35,145 bases of DNA from an uncultured Bacilli bacterium (GTDB taxonomy: Bacteria > Bacillota_I > Bacilli_A > RF39 > UBA660), in NCBI GenBank assembly GCA_934130105.1, contig CAKOXL010000013.1, positions 1-35,145 on the forward strand. The letters run 5' to 3'. This document shows positions 14,765 to 22,272 of the stretch, in pieces. A model generated the notes under the pieces. That model was given only the letters and a program-made list of their open reading frames with translations. It had not been told where the DNA came from and did no database searches. Every line of letters starts with the position of its first letter. The first letter of the stretch is position 1. A program made the position numbers and the translations under genes.

Positions 14765-15583
14765 ATTTTGATAAATAAATACCATTCTATCTCTACCTTG
14801 CATATCTTTTTTTATAATAATACTTGCATTAGGAAAAGATTTTTTAGCAAGTTCTATGATATCATCTTTTTGAGTATTACCTATTTCAAAAGCTATTAAA
14901 AAGGTATTATTTACACAAGATGGGGCTTTTCTTAGTATTTTTCTATAACAGTCAAGTCCATCTACTCCACCATATAATGCTAAATGTGGTTCATTCTCTT
15001 TTACAATTTCTTCTATTTGTTCAGTTTCTTTTATATATGGTGGGTTAGAAATTATAATATCATATTTTTCATTTATTTCTTCTAGCATGTCATTTTCAAT
15101 AAAAGTTACTTCTACGTTTAAATTTTCGGCATTTTTTCTTGAAACAGCTAAAGCTTTGGGACTGATATCTAACAGTGTTACATCAATATCAGGTATTTTC
15201 TTTTTTAAAGTAATACCGATACAGCCTGTTCCGCATCCTAGATCTATTAATTTTACTTTTCTATCTTTAAATATTTTATTTATTAAATCGATTGTATTTT
15301 CAACCAATTCTTCTGTTTCAAATCTTGGAATTAAAACATCATCATTTACTAAAAATTTATTTCCATAAAAGTTAACGTTACCGATTACGTATTGAATTGG
15401 TTTATTTTCTTTTAGTAAATCTATCCTTTTTTTATATTCCGTTATTATATTATCTTCTACCTTCATATCTAGAAAATTTAATAATTCTAAAGGATTTAAT
15501 TCTAGTAAATCAGCTAATAACATTTTAGCATGTTGGGAATGAATGAATTTTTTACCGTATACAATTAATTCTTCTACTGTCAT
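14753..15583 (-). CDS. prmC: Release factor glutamine methyltransferase
   Basis: PrmC methylates the glutamine of the GGQ motif in release factors, using SAM. The 276 residues have the helical N-terminal domain (about 1-75), PIQYVIGNVNFYG, VLIPRFETEELVE, the SAM motif LDLGCGTGCIG-like DLGCGTGCIG, and the catalytic SNPPYI near residue 180. It starts one base after the zinc-ribbon gene, with AAAGGACG upstream. Placement in the prfA operon beside its substrate is the usual arrangement. Confidence 0.95.
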   Translation of the reverse strand: MTVEELIVYGKKFIHSQHAKMLLADLLELNPLELLNFLDMKVEDNIITEYKKRIDLLKENKPIQYVIGNVNFYGNKFLVNDDVLIPRFETEELVENTIDLINKIFKDRKVKLIDLGCGTGCIGITLKKKIPDIDVTLLDISPKALAVSRKNAENLNVEVTFIENDMLEEINEKYDIIISNPPYIKETEQIEEIVKENEPHLALYGGVDGLDCYRKILRKAPSCVNNTFLIAFEIGNTQKDDIIELAKKSFPNASIIIKKDMQGRDRMVFIYQNDQN

Positions 15584-15584
15584 T

Positions 15585-15815
15585 TTATCGTCCTTTTATT
15601 AATTTTAATATGTAGCTATCTAATAATTTATTAGGATTTGATTCTATCTGTTTTCTTAGTGTTTTTTTATCATATTCAGTCGCTATATGTATAGTTTCTA
15701 TTTTGCACTTAGGACATTTACTTTTTTTATCTAATACAACATATCTATCTTCAATTTTACTTGAAATATTATCCGTGATACTTATTTTACCGCAACGAAG
15801 ACAAATTGTGTTCAT
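15585..15815 (-). CDS. Small four-cysteine zinc-ribbon protein
   Basis: A 76-residue protein with C5-x2-C8 and C34-x2-C37, a zinc-ribbon arrangement, then a basic helical tail ending LKLIKGR. It is not ribosomal protein L31, which is often found near prfA. A GGAGG Shine-Dalgarno inside the end of prfA and tight spacing on both sides (about one base) place it firmly in the prfA-prmC operon. A role in nucleic-acid binding or translation is plausible from context only. Confidence 0.75.
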   Translation of the reverse strand: MNTICLRCGKISITDNISSKIEDRYVVLDKKSKCPKCKIETIHIATEYDKKTLRKQIESNPNKLLDSYILKLIKGR

Positions 15816-15816
15816 T

Positions 15817-16878
15817 TTAGTTATCCTCCACCATTAATTTTCTTTTTTGATCTTCTGTAATTAATGCTTCAATAATTTCGTCTAATGCCCCATTCATGAT
15901 TCTATCTAGATTGTTTGTTGTATAACCTATACGATGATCTGTTACTCTGTTTTGTGGGTAGTTATATGTTCTAATTTTTTCAGCTCTATCACCAGTACCT
16001 ATTTTATTTCTTCTTTCATTACCTAAGGCTTCTTCTTGTTTTTGAAGTTCTTGTTCATAAAGACGAGCTTTTAATACTTTCATTGCTTGTTCTTTATTTT
16101 GAATTTGGCTTCTTTCATTTTGACAAGTAACTACGGTGTTTGTTGGTAAATGGGTAATTCTTACTGCTGAATCGGTAGTATTTACACCTTGGCCACCACA
16201 ACCTGAAGAACGATAAATATCAATTCTTAAATCACTTGGATTGATTTCAATATTTACATCTTCTGCTTCTGGCATTACTAGTACTGTTGCGGTTGATGTT
16301 TGAATTCTTCCTTGAGATTCTGTTTCTGGTACTCTTTGAACGCGGTGAGAACCACTCTCATATTTTAACTTTGAATAAGCGCCTTCACCTTTTACCATAA
16401 ATTCTATTTGAGAGAATCCACCAGATGCACCTTCTTCAGCGTCAATAAGTTCGATTTTAAATCCTTGCTTTTCAGCATATCTTGAGTACATTCTATATAA
16501 ATCACCAGCAAAAATATTAGCTTCATCACCACCAGCAGCTCCACGAATTTCAACGATAACGTTTTTTCCATCATTAGGATCTTTTGGTATTAATAAAAGT
16601 TCTATTTTCTGTTCTAATTTTGTTTTTTCTTCTTCTAAATTAATTAATTCTTCTTTAGCTAATTCTCCCATTTCTGGATCTTTTAGCATTTCTTTAGTAT
16701 CACTAATACCAGATAACACTTTTTTATATTCATGATAGGTATTTACAGTTTCTTCTAAATCACTTGATTCTTTTGATAGTGTTCTCATTTTGTTCATATC
16801 GCTATAAACTTCTGGTTTAGTTAATTCTATTTGAATATCTTTGTATCTTTTTTCTATTACTTCTAGTCTTTCTAACAT
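15817..16878 (-). CDS. prfA: Peptide chain release factor 1
   Basis: RF1 recognises UAA and UAG and triggers hydrolysis of peptidyl-tRNA. The 353-residue length is normal. The catalytic GGQ is in SSGCGGQGVNTTDSAVRI, near residue 230. The codon-reading loop region has the RF1-type PETESQGRIQTSTATV preceding PEAE. The start has an AAGGAGGA ribosome-binding site. It leads a compact operon with the zinc ribbon and prmC. Confidence 0.97.
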   Translation of the reverse strand: MLERLEVIEKRYKDIQIELTKPEVYSDMNKMRTLSKESSDLEETVNTYHEYKKVLSGISDTKEMLKDPEMGELAKEELINLEEEKTKLEQKIELLLIPKDPNDGKNVIVEIRGAAGGDEANIFAGDLYRMYSRYAEKQGFKIELIDAEEGASGGFSQIEFMVKGEGAYSKLKYESGSHRVQRVPETESQGRIQTSTATVLVMPEAEDVNIEINPSDLRIDIYRSSGCGGQGVNTTDSAVRITHLPTNTVVTCQNERSQIQNKEQAMKVLKARLYEQELQKQEEALGNERRNKIGTGDRAEKIRTYNYPQNRVTDHRIGYTTNNLDRIMNGALDEIIEALITEDQKRKLMVEDN

Positions 16879-16991
16879 AAATCCTCCTTAAACTAATTGA
16901 ATCTAATTTTTAATCTAAGCTAATTTTATTTTTTATATAGCTGTTATATTCCCCATTTCTGCACTATTATATCAACATTTTATAAAAATTA

Positions 16992-17981
16992 CTAGTTATT
17001 TTGTGCTTGAACTGCGGTTATTGCTACAACTCCAACTATATCTTCAACACTACATCCTCGTGATAAATCATTAATTGGCGCATTCATTCCTTGGGTAAGT
17101 GGTCCATAGGCTTCTGCTTTAGCAAGCCTTTGAGTTAATTTATAACCAATATTACCGCTATCTAAATCCGGAAATATTAATACATTAGCATGCCCTGCTA
17201 CTTGACTATCAGGTGCTTTACTAACTGCTACTTCTGGTACAATAGCGGCATCAAGTTGTAGTTCTCCATCTACTTTATATTCTGGGTAATTTTCTTTTAG
17301 TATTTTAGTTGCTTGGATAACTTTATCGACATCAGCATGTTTGGCACTTCCCTTAGTAGAATGAGAAAGAAGCGCTACATATGGTGTTTTATCAACTAGA
17401 TTGATAAAACTTTTAGCACTAGAAATACTAATTTCTACTAACTCCTCGCTAGTTGGATTTTGATTTAGGCCACAATCAGAAAAAATAAAGATACCATTTT
17501 CACCATATGTGCAATTTGGAACTATCATTAGGAAAAAGGCTGATACTAATTTTGCATCTTCTTTTGTTTTTATGATTTGTAAAGCCGGTCTTAAGGTATC
17601 AGCAGTTGAATGACAAGCACCACTTACAATACCATCTGCTTTTTTATCTAATACTAACATACAAGCATAGTACATATAATTTTCTAATAATAGTTCGGTA
17701 GCATCTTTTTCTGTCATACCTTTATTTTTTCTAAGTTCTACTAATTTTTTTATGTACTTTTCAGTTAATTTGCTTGTTTTAGGATCTATTATAGTTGCTT
17801 GTTTTAAGATATCAGACTGGCTAGTAATTTCTTTCTCATTTCCTATTAAGATAATATCAGCTATATCTTCTTCTAAAATAGTTGTAGCTGCTTTTAAAAC
17901 TCTTTCATCCATTGTTTCGGGCAAGACTATTCTTTTTTTATTTTTTCTTGCCTTTTGTTTAATTTCTTCTATAAAATTCAT
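16992..17981 (-). CDS. pta: Phosphate acetyltransferase
   Basis: Pta interconverts acetyl-CoA and acetyl phosphate, the step before acetate kinase in fermentation. The 329 residues match the short PTA_PTB form: RIVLPETMDERVLKA, DGIVSGACHSTADTLRPALQ, FIFSDCGLNQNP, KGSAKHADVDKV, GELQLDAAIVPEVA and NVLIFPDLDSGNIGYKL. An upstream frame extension to 18041 contains the promoter, so the ATG at 17981, preceded by GGTGATTAC, is the start. An extended -10 promoter with a palindrome in its spacer lies upstream. Confidence 0.95.
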   Translation of the reverse strand: MNFIEEIKQKARKNKKRIVLPETMDERVLKAATTILEEDIADIILIGNEKEITSQSDILKQATIIDPKTSKLTEKYIKKLVELRKNKGMTEKDATELLLENYMYYACMLVLDKKADGIVSGACHSTADTLRPALQIIKTKEDAKLVSAFFLMIVPNCTYGENGIFIFSDCGLNQNPTSEELVEISISSAKSFINLVDKTPYVALLSHSTKGSAKHADVDKVIQATKILKENYPEYKVDGELQLDAAIVPEVAVSKAPDSQVAGHANVLIFPDLDSGNIGYKLTQRLAKAEAYGPLTQGMNAPINDLSRGCSVEDIVGVVAITAVQAQNN

Positions 17982-18002
17982 GTAATCACCATTCCTATTT
18001 TG

Positions 18003-18031
18003 ATTATAACATATTACTTTTGAAGTAAAAA
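18003..18031 (-). promoter_or_regulatory. Extended -10 promoter of pta with a spacer palindrome
   Basis: Minus strand TTTTTA, 17-base spacer, TATAAT, with TG one base before the -10. The weak -35 is offset by the extended -10. The spacer and -35 edge contain the palindrome TTACTT-3-AAGTAA (18014-18028), which could be a repressor site. Confidence 0.6.
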
Positions 18032-18082
18032 TAATAAACATTATAATTTATATAACATAGTCTTTTTTAGCTTATATAGTCA

Positions 18083-18111
18083 AAAATAAAAAGTAGCGTT
18101 TGCTACTTTTT
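18083..18111 (-). terminator. Terminator of the glycosyltransferase operon
   Basis: Ten-base perfect stem AAAAAGTAGC (18088-18097) with its complement (18102-18111) and a 4-base loop, followed on the minus strand by ATTTTTG. The TAG stop codon (18103-18105) of the upstream gene is inside the stem. Confidence 0.9.
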
Positions 18112-19047
18112 AAGATCTTTTTCTGTTTCTTTTACAATATATATTGGTCTATGTTTAGTTTCTAGGTAAGTTTTAGCTAGATATTCACCTATTATTCCTG
18201 TACAAAATAACTGAATTCCACCTACAAAGAACATAATACATGCCATACTAGGCCATCCACCAACTGGATCACCCCAAACTAGTGTTTTAACTATAATAAA
18301 TATTATTAAAATAAAAGCTATGAAACAGAAAATAACACCAAGGAGCGCTGCAAATACAAGTGGGGTTGTTGAAAAAGCAACAATTCCCTCAATAGCATAA
18401 GAAAATAGTTTCCAAAAATTAAATTTTGAGGTACCAGCTGCACGATCTTCTATTTCAAAATCAATCCATTTTGTTTTAAAACCTACAAAACTAAATAATC
18501 CTTTAGAATATCTATTATATTCTTTCATTGAAATAATAGCATCAACCATTTGTCTAGTCATTAATCTGAAATCTCTTGCACCAGGAACCATTTCTGTTTT
18601 TGAAATTTTACCAATGATATCATAAAACCATTTTGTGAAAGTTTTTCTTAAGAATGAATAACCTTTACGATTGGTACTCTTAGTAGCACAGCAATCATAT
18701 TCTCCTGATTCCAAGGTATCAAACATTTCTTCTAGTAACATTGGTGGATCTTGTAAATCAGCATCCATTGTTGTTATGTAATCACCAGTTGCATTTTCAA
18801 GTCCAGCAAAAATACCTGCTTCTTTTCCAAAATTTCTAGAAAAAGATATATATCTAACTCTTTTATCTTTTTTAGCTAACTCTCTTAAAGTTTCTAACGT
18901 CTTATCTTTAGAACCATCATTAACAAAAACAAATTCAAAATCTGCCTTTTTTTTCATAGAATCAGTAACTTTATTTACTTCTTTGTAAAATAGTGGCAAT
19001 GATTCTTCTTCATTATAGCATGGAACTACAATTGAAATTTTTTTCAT
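18103..19047 (-). CDS. GtrB-like GT2 glycosyltransferase (undecaprenyl-phosphate type)
   Basis: The 314-residue protein has a cytoplasmic GT2 domain and two C-terminal membrane helices (about 225-255 and 263-290), the GtrB/DPM1-like architecture. Such enzymes move a sugar from a nucleotide donor to undecaprenyl phosphate. Motifs: ISIVVPCYNEEESLP, VNDGSKDKT, SFSRNFGKEAG, and MDADLQDPP with D95-x-D97. It sits 37 bases after a protein carrying a GtrA-like domain. GtrA proteins are the usual partners that flip the lipid-linked sugar. The sugar is unknown. Confidence 0.88.
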   Translation of the reverse strand: MKKISIVVPCYNEEESLPLFYKEVNKVTDSMKKKADFEFVFVNDGSKDKTLETLRELAKKDKRVRYISFSRNFGKEAGIFAGLENATGDYITTMDADLQDPPMLLEEMFDTLESGEYDCCATKSTNRKGYSFLRKTFTKWFYDIIGKISKTEMVPGARDFRLMTRQMVDAIISMKEYNRYSKGLFSFVGFKTKWIDFEIEDRAAGTSKFNFWKLFSYAIEGIVAFSTTPLVFAALLGVIFCFIAFILIIFIIVKTLVWGDPVGGWPSMACIMFFVGGIQLFCTGIIGEYLAKTYLETKHRPIYIVKETEKDLKK

Positions 19048-19084
19048 AAATACACCTTCTTGACCTTAGTTTAACATATCAAAG

Positions 19085-19993
19085 CTATTTTTTAAATACA
19101 AATAACTTTGAAAATACATAATTAGACACAATTACTATTATTTGAGAAATTATTTTTAGCACTTTGTCATTACCATGTAGTAAAGTAACTCCTATAAACA
19201 TGATTAGCATATCCATGATTAAAGTGGCAACTCTAGCTAGTAAGAAACTACCTGCTTCTTTTAATTTATTTTCGTTTTTGCTTTTAAAAACCATGCTACG
19301 ATTAGTAAAATAAGCAAATGTCACACCAACGATCCAAGAAATAATATTAGCTATTTGAAGTTGAATAGCATTGTTGGGATTTAAAACTGTATATACTAAT
19401 AAATAGTAACCAGCTAAACTAACTACTGTTGTTAAAACACCAAAAATTAGATACATAATAATTTCACGATATTTTTTGAATAATTCTTTAATTCTACCTA
19501 TCATACTTCTTTTTCCATTCCTATCTATATAATCACTTATTAATTTAACCATATTTTTGTTATTACTCTCATACTGATTTGGTTTAAATTGTGGTATTTT
19601 TTTGATTGCATTTTCAAGTTCATCCATTTCATATACTGGTATTATAAAACCTCTTCTACCAAACTCATCTACTATTTGGAGTTGATGATCATTACCATGT
19701 TCTTTATATTTAGATAATCTTGGTACAGCAATAATTTTCTTATTTTTACTTAAACAATCAAAAATAGTACCAACACCAGCATGTGTAATAATAAAATTAG
19801 CATTTTTTATATATTTTTCTAGTTCATCTTTAGGTACATAGTCAAATACTTTCATATTTTTTGATTTATACTTAGTGTATCCAGCCTGAACTATTACTTC
19901 TTCTTTTATAACCCCTCTATTTATTAATTCATCAACTTTTTTTAACAATCTTGTAAACTCTTTATCTTGGGTTCCTAATGTTATTAATATCAT
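19085..19993 (-). CDS. Fusion of an Alg13/PssE-like glycosyltransferase domain with a GtrA-like membrane domain
   Basis: The first 155 residues match the GT28 C-terminal (Alg13/PssE/EpsF) domain: MILITLGTQDKEF, FDYVPKDELEKYIKNA, ITHAGVGTIFDCL and PRLSKYKEHGNDHQ. Residues about 170-302 contain four hydrophobic helices of the GtrA family (PF04138): IIMYLIFGVLTTVVS, IANIISWIVGVTFAYFTNR and the terminal NYVFSKLFVFKK. There is no frameshift or internal start with a good Shine-Dalgarno at the junction, so it reads as one polypeptide. Its Alg14/PssD-like partner ends 9 bases upstream, and GtrB follows downstream. The fusion would link sugar transfer on the inner face to flipping of lipid-linked sugar. 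Confidence 0.85.
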   Translation of the reverse strand: MILITLGTQDKEFTRLLKKVDELINRGVIKEEVIVQAGYTKYKSKNMKVFDYVPKDELEKYIKNANFIITHAGVGTIFDCLSKNKKIIAVPRLSKYKEHGNDHQLQIVDEFGRRGFIIPVYEMDELENAIKKIPQFKPNQYESNNKNMVKLISDYIDRNGKRSMIGRIKELFKKYREIIMYLIFGVLTTVVSLAGYYLLVYTVLNPNNAIQLQIANIISWIVGVTFAYFTNRSMVFKSKNENKLKEAGSFLLARVATLIMDMLIMFIGVTLLHGNDKVLKIISQIIVIVSNYVFSKLFVFKK

Positions 19994-20002
19994 TTTACTC
20001 TC

Positions 20003-20473
20003 CTAATAAATCCAACCACCATATGTAGCTTTGGGATATAATTTTAACATACTTTCCCACTGTACTATGAATAAATCGGCAAATTTATAGATTAATTTGC
20101 CCGTAATGGTTTTAGTGTGCATATTAGCAAATGTTTCAATATAAATAATTTTACTACCAAAAATTTTGCCAATACAGCACATTGGACCTGCAGTATGAGC
20201 ACCAGTTGTTACAATAAAATCAGGTTTAATTTTGAAGTAATAATATAAGCTCTTAAAACAATTAGCCAACAACTTAAATGGGTATGTAAAGGGATGATCT
20301 TTAGTACCATAAATTAGGTAATTAATTTTATTTTGATATTTTTTTGCTAAACTTTTGGTGGTATCAGTTTTTTCTGTAATAATATGATAATCATACTTTT
20401 TAAATAACTCATTGAGCATCATCATTTCTGATAAATGACCGCCGGTACTTGATATAAATAAGACTTTTTTCAT
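20003..20473 (-). CDS. Alg14/PssD-like glycosyltransferase subunit
   Basis: The 156-residue protein matches the Alg14/PssD family, the acceptor-binding membrane-associated half of a two-part glycosyltransferase. Visible features are KKVLFISSTGGHLSEM at the start, PDFIVTTGAHTAGPMCCIGK, SKIIYIETFANMHTKT and FIVQWESMLKLYP. Family proteins recruit the PssE/Alg13 half to the membrane, and that half is the N-terminal domain of the next gene. It starts one base after the GT4 stop codon. Confidence 0.9.
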   Translation of the reverse strand: MKKVLFISSTGGHLSEMMMLNELFKKYDYHIITEKTDTTKSLAKKYQNKINYLIYGTKDHPFTYPFKLLANCFKSLYYYFKIKPDFIVTTGAHTAGPMCCIGKIFGSKIIYIETFANMHTKTITGKLIYKFADLFIVQWESMLKLYPKATYGGWIY

Positions 20474-20474
20474 A

Positions 20475-21620
20475 TTAAGCCTTCTTTCTTAATAAATTTA
20501 GCCAGTCTTTTTTTATAATTTCATCACTATATTTTAAACTACCTTCTCTAGCATTAGTTCCTAGTTTAATTCTTTTTTCATCATTATTAGCTAATTCGTC
20601 CATTTTATCAACCATATCTTTAAAACTACGATTCTCTATTAAGTAACCATTAACATCATTAGTAATTAAATCATTAGCTCCCTCAGCTGATGTGAATGCT
20701 ATACAAGGTATTTTATATGACATTGCTTCAATTAAAACAATACCAAAAGATTCTGTATAGGATGTCATAACATATATTGATGATTTTTTTAATAATTTAT
20801 TTATTTCTTCTTTATTTAAGTAACCGTGCATGGTAATTGATTTTTCTAAACCATAACTATAAATATGATCTACTATTTTATTTTTCTGGGCACCATCACC
20901 TACAATATCTAAGTGCCAATCAGGATTTTTTATATGAAAATCTTTAAACACTTCAATTAGATCAATAAAACCTTTTTCTTTGGAAAGTCTACCTATTGAA
21001 ATTATTCTTTTTTCATTTAACTTTGATGTGTCATCAGGAATTGAATCTAACATATTTGGTATAAAAACACATTTGCATTTTATATTTGCTTCTTTCATTT
21101 TTTTCTTATAATCTCTTCTTAAAGAGTCGGAAACTAATACTAATGCATTCAATTTTCGGCATGAGTTAACGACACTGTTTGCATACTTAATATCTTGATG
21201 GTGATGGTTATGTTCCCAACCTATCTTGTATGACTTATTACTACCGTATGATCCTACCCAGTTATTAAATAAAACTCTACTAGAAATTATAATATCACTG
21301 TCACATTTTTTTATTGCTTCTATTGTTTTACTTTTTCTAAGTGATAAAACTTTTAATGATATTATACTTTCCTTTATAAACTTAATAATATTTAAACTCT
21401 TTAAACTTCTCTTCCATTCTTCACGATTAGGTTTATATTTATCGATTAAATATACTACCTTAACTTTATTACTTATATTAAAAGCTGGTTTTTCATTTAA
21501 CTTATAGGTTGAAATTATTTCAACATTATAATCATTACATAGTAAGTTTGCTAAGTTAGTAATACATTTCTCTACTCCACCATAACCTAGATGTAGAGCA
21601 AATATCGTTATTTTCTTCAT
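20475..21620 (-). CDS. GT4-family glycosyltransferase
   Basis: The 381-residue GT-B fold enzyme starts KKITIFALHLGYGGVEKCI, the GT4 loop that contacts the acceptor. The C-terminal half holds ISIGRLSKEKGFIDLIE, LDIVGDGAQKNKI and MTSYTESFGIVLIEAMSYK with the conserved E-x7-E arrangement for nucleotide-sugar binding. It is first in a four-gene operon with its own promoter at 21637-21665. Donor and acceptor sugars cannot be read from sequence. Confidence 0.88.
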   Translation of the reverse strand: MKKITIFALHLGYGGVEKCITNLANLLCNDYNVEIISTYKLNEKPAFNISNKVKVVYLIDKYKPNREEWKRSLKSLNIIKFIKESIISLKVLSLRKSKTIEAIKKCDSDIIISSRVLFNNWVGSYGSNKSYKIGWEHNHHHQDIKYANSVVNSCRKLNALVLVSDSLRRDYKKKMKEANIKCKCVFIPNMLDSIPDDTSKLNEKRIISIGRLSKEKGFIDLIEVFKDFHIKNPDWHLDIVGDGAQKNKIVDHIYSYGLEKSITMHGYLNKEEINKLLKKSSIYVMTSYTESFGIVLIEAMSYKIPCIAFTSAEGANDLITNDVNGYLIENRSFKDMVDKMDELANNDEKRIKLGTNAREGSLKYSDEIIKKDWLNLLRKKA

Positions 21621-21636
21621 GCTATCACCTAATATT

Positions 21637-21665
21637 ATTATAAATCATGTATTAGTTTAGTGCAA
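21637..21665 (-). promoter_or_regulatory. Sigma-A promoter of the four-gene glycosyltransferase operon
   Basis: Minus strand TTGCAC, 17-base spacer, TATAAT, 17 bases before the GT4 ATG and overlapping a GGTGAT ribosome-binding site region. It lies just after the sortase gene, with no obvious terminator between. Confidence 0.75.
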
Positions 21666-21675
21666 ATAATTATAA

Positions 21676-22272
21676 TTAAATTTTTATTTCATCTATTAAA
21701 TAACCAATATATACAAGTTGTTTGGTTTTATCATTTTTCACACATGTGATTAAAGTTATAGTTTTATTTTTCTTATTTCTATCTATTAAAACTGTTCCAT
21801 TTTTTAACACTTGATAGTTTTTATCAATTTTATAGACATACTTTATTCCATGATAATAAAATTCTATTAGACTATCTTTAGTCAATTTATCAACATTATT
21901 AAAAAAGGCTTTTTTTCCTGTTCCTGAGTGAGCTATTAATATTATATTTGAAGAAGCATTATCGGGGTAAGTTGATGAGTTATGAATAGTTACATTATCT
22001 TCAATGTTATTACGGACATCATCTTTCTTATAGATTCCTTTTTTTAAATTAATCTGTGGTATTGATAATATTCCGTCATATAAATCGTCAGTGTCAAGTG
22101 ATGATTTATATTTATCTAGTTGTTTTTGATTATAATTTTGTTGTTGATTAATGGTATAAGTGATTTTATTATTTTCTACTATTTTTTCAAGTCTCGAAGA
22201 TCTATATCTATTAGATAGCATCAACATTCCAGTAACGATTAATAAAATAGTAATAATTTTTTTAGCTTTCAT
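21676..22272 (-). CDS. Sortase-family transpeptidase
   Basis: The 198-residue protein has an N-terminal membrane anchor (about 5-20) and a sortase beta-barrel domain. The catalytic His is H115 in LIAHSGTGKKAFF and the catalytic Cys is C177 in TLITC. The usual Arg in the strand after Cys is not present: the aligned segment reads KQLVYIG, with Gln185 at the expected place. It may use a nearby Lys or may be atypical. The gene overlaps the end of the thioester-domain adhesin gene by 11 bases, so that protein is the likely substrate. The class is uncertain, closest to the small class C/D type. Confidence 0.85.
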   Translation of the reverse strand: MKAKKIITILLIVTGMLMLSNRYRSSRLEKIVENNKITYTINQQQNYNQKQLDKYKSSLDTDDLYDGILSIPQINLKKGIYKKDDVRNNIEDNVTIHNSSTYPDNASSNIILIAHSGTGKKAFFNNVDKLTKDSLIEFYYHGIKYVYKIDKNYQVLKNGTVLIDRNKKNKTITLITCVKNDKTKQLVYIGYLIDEIKI

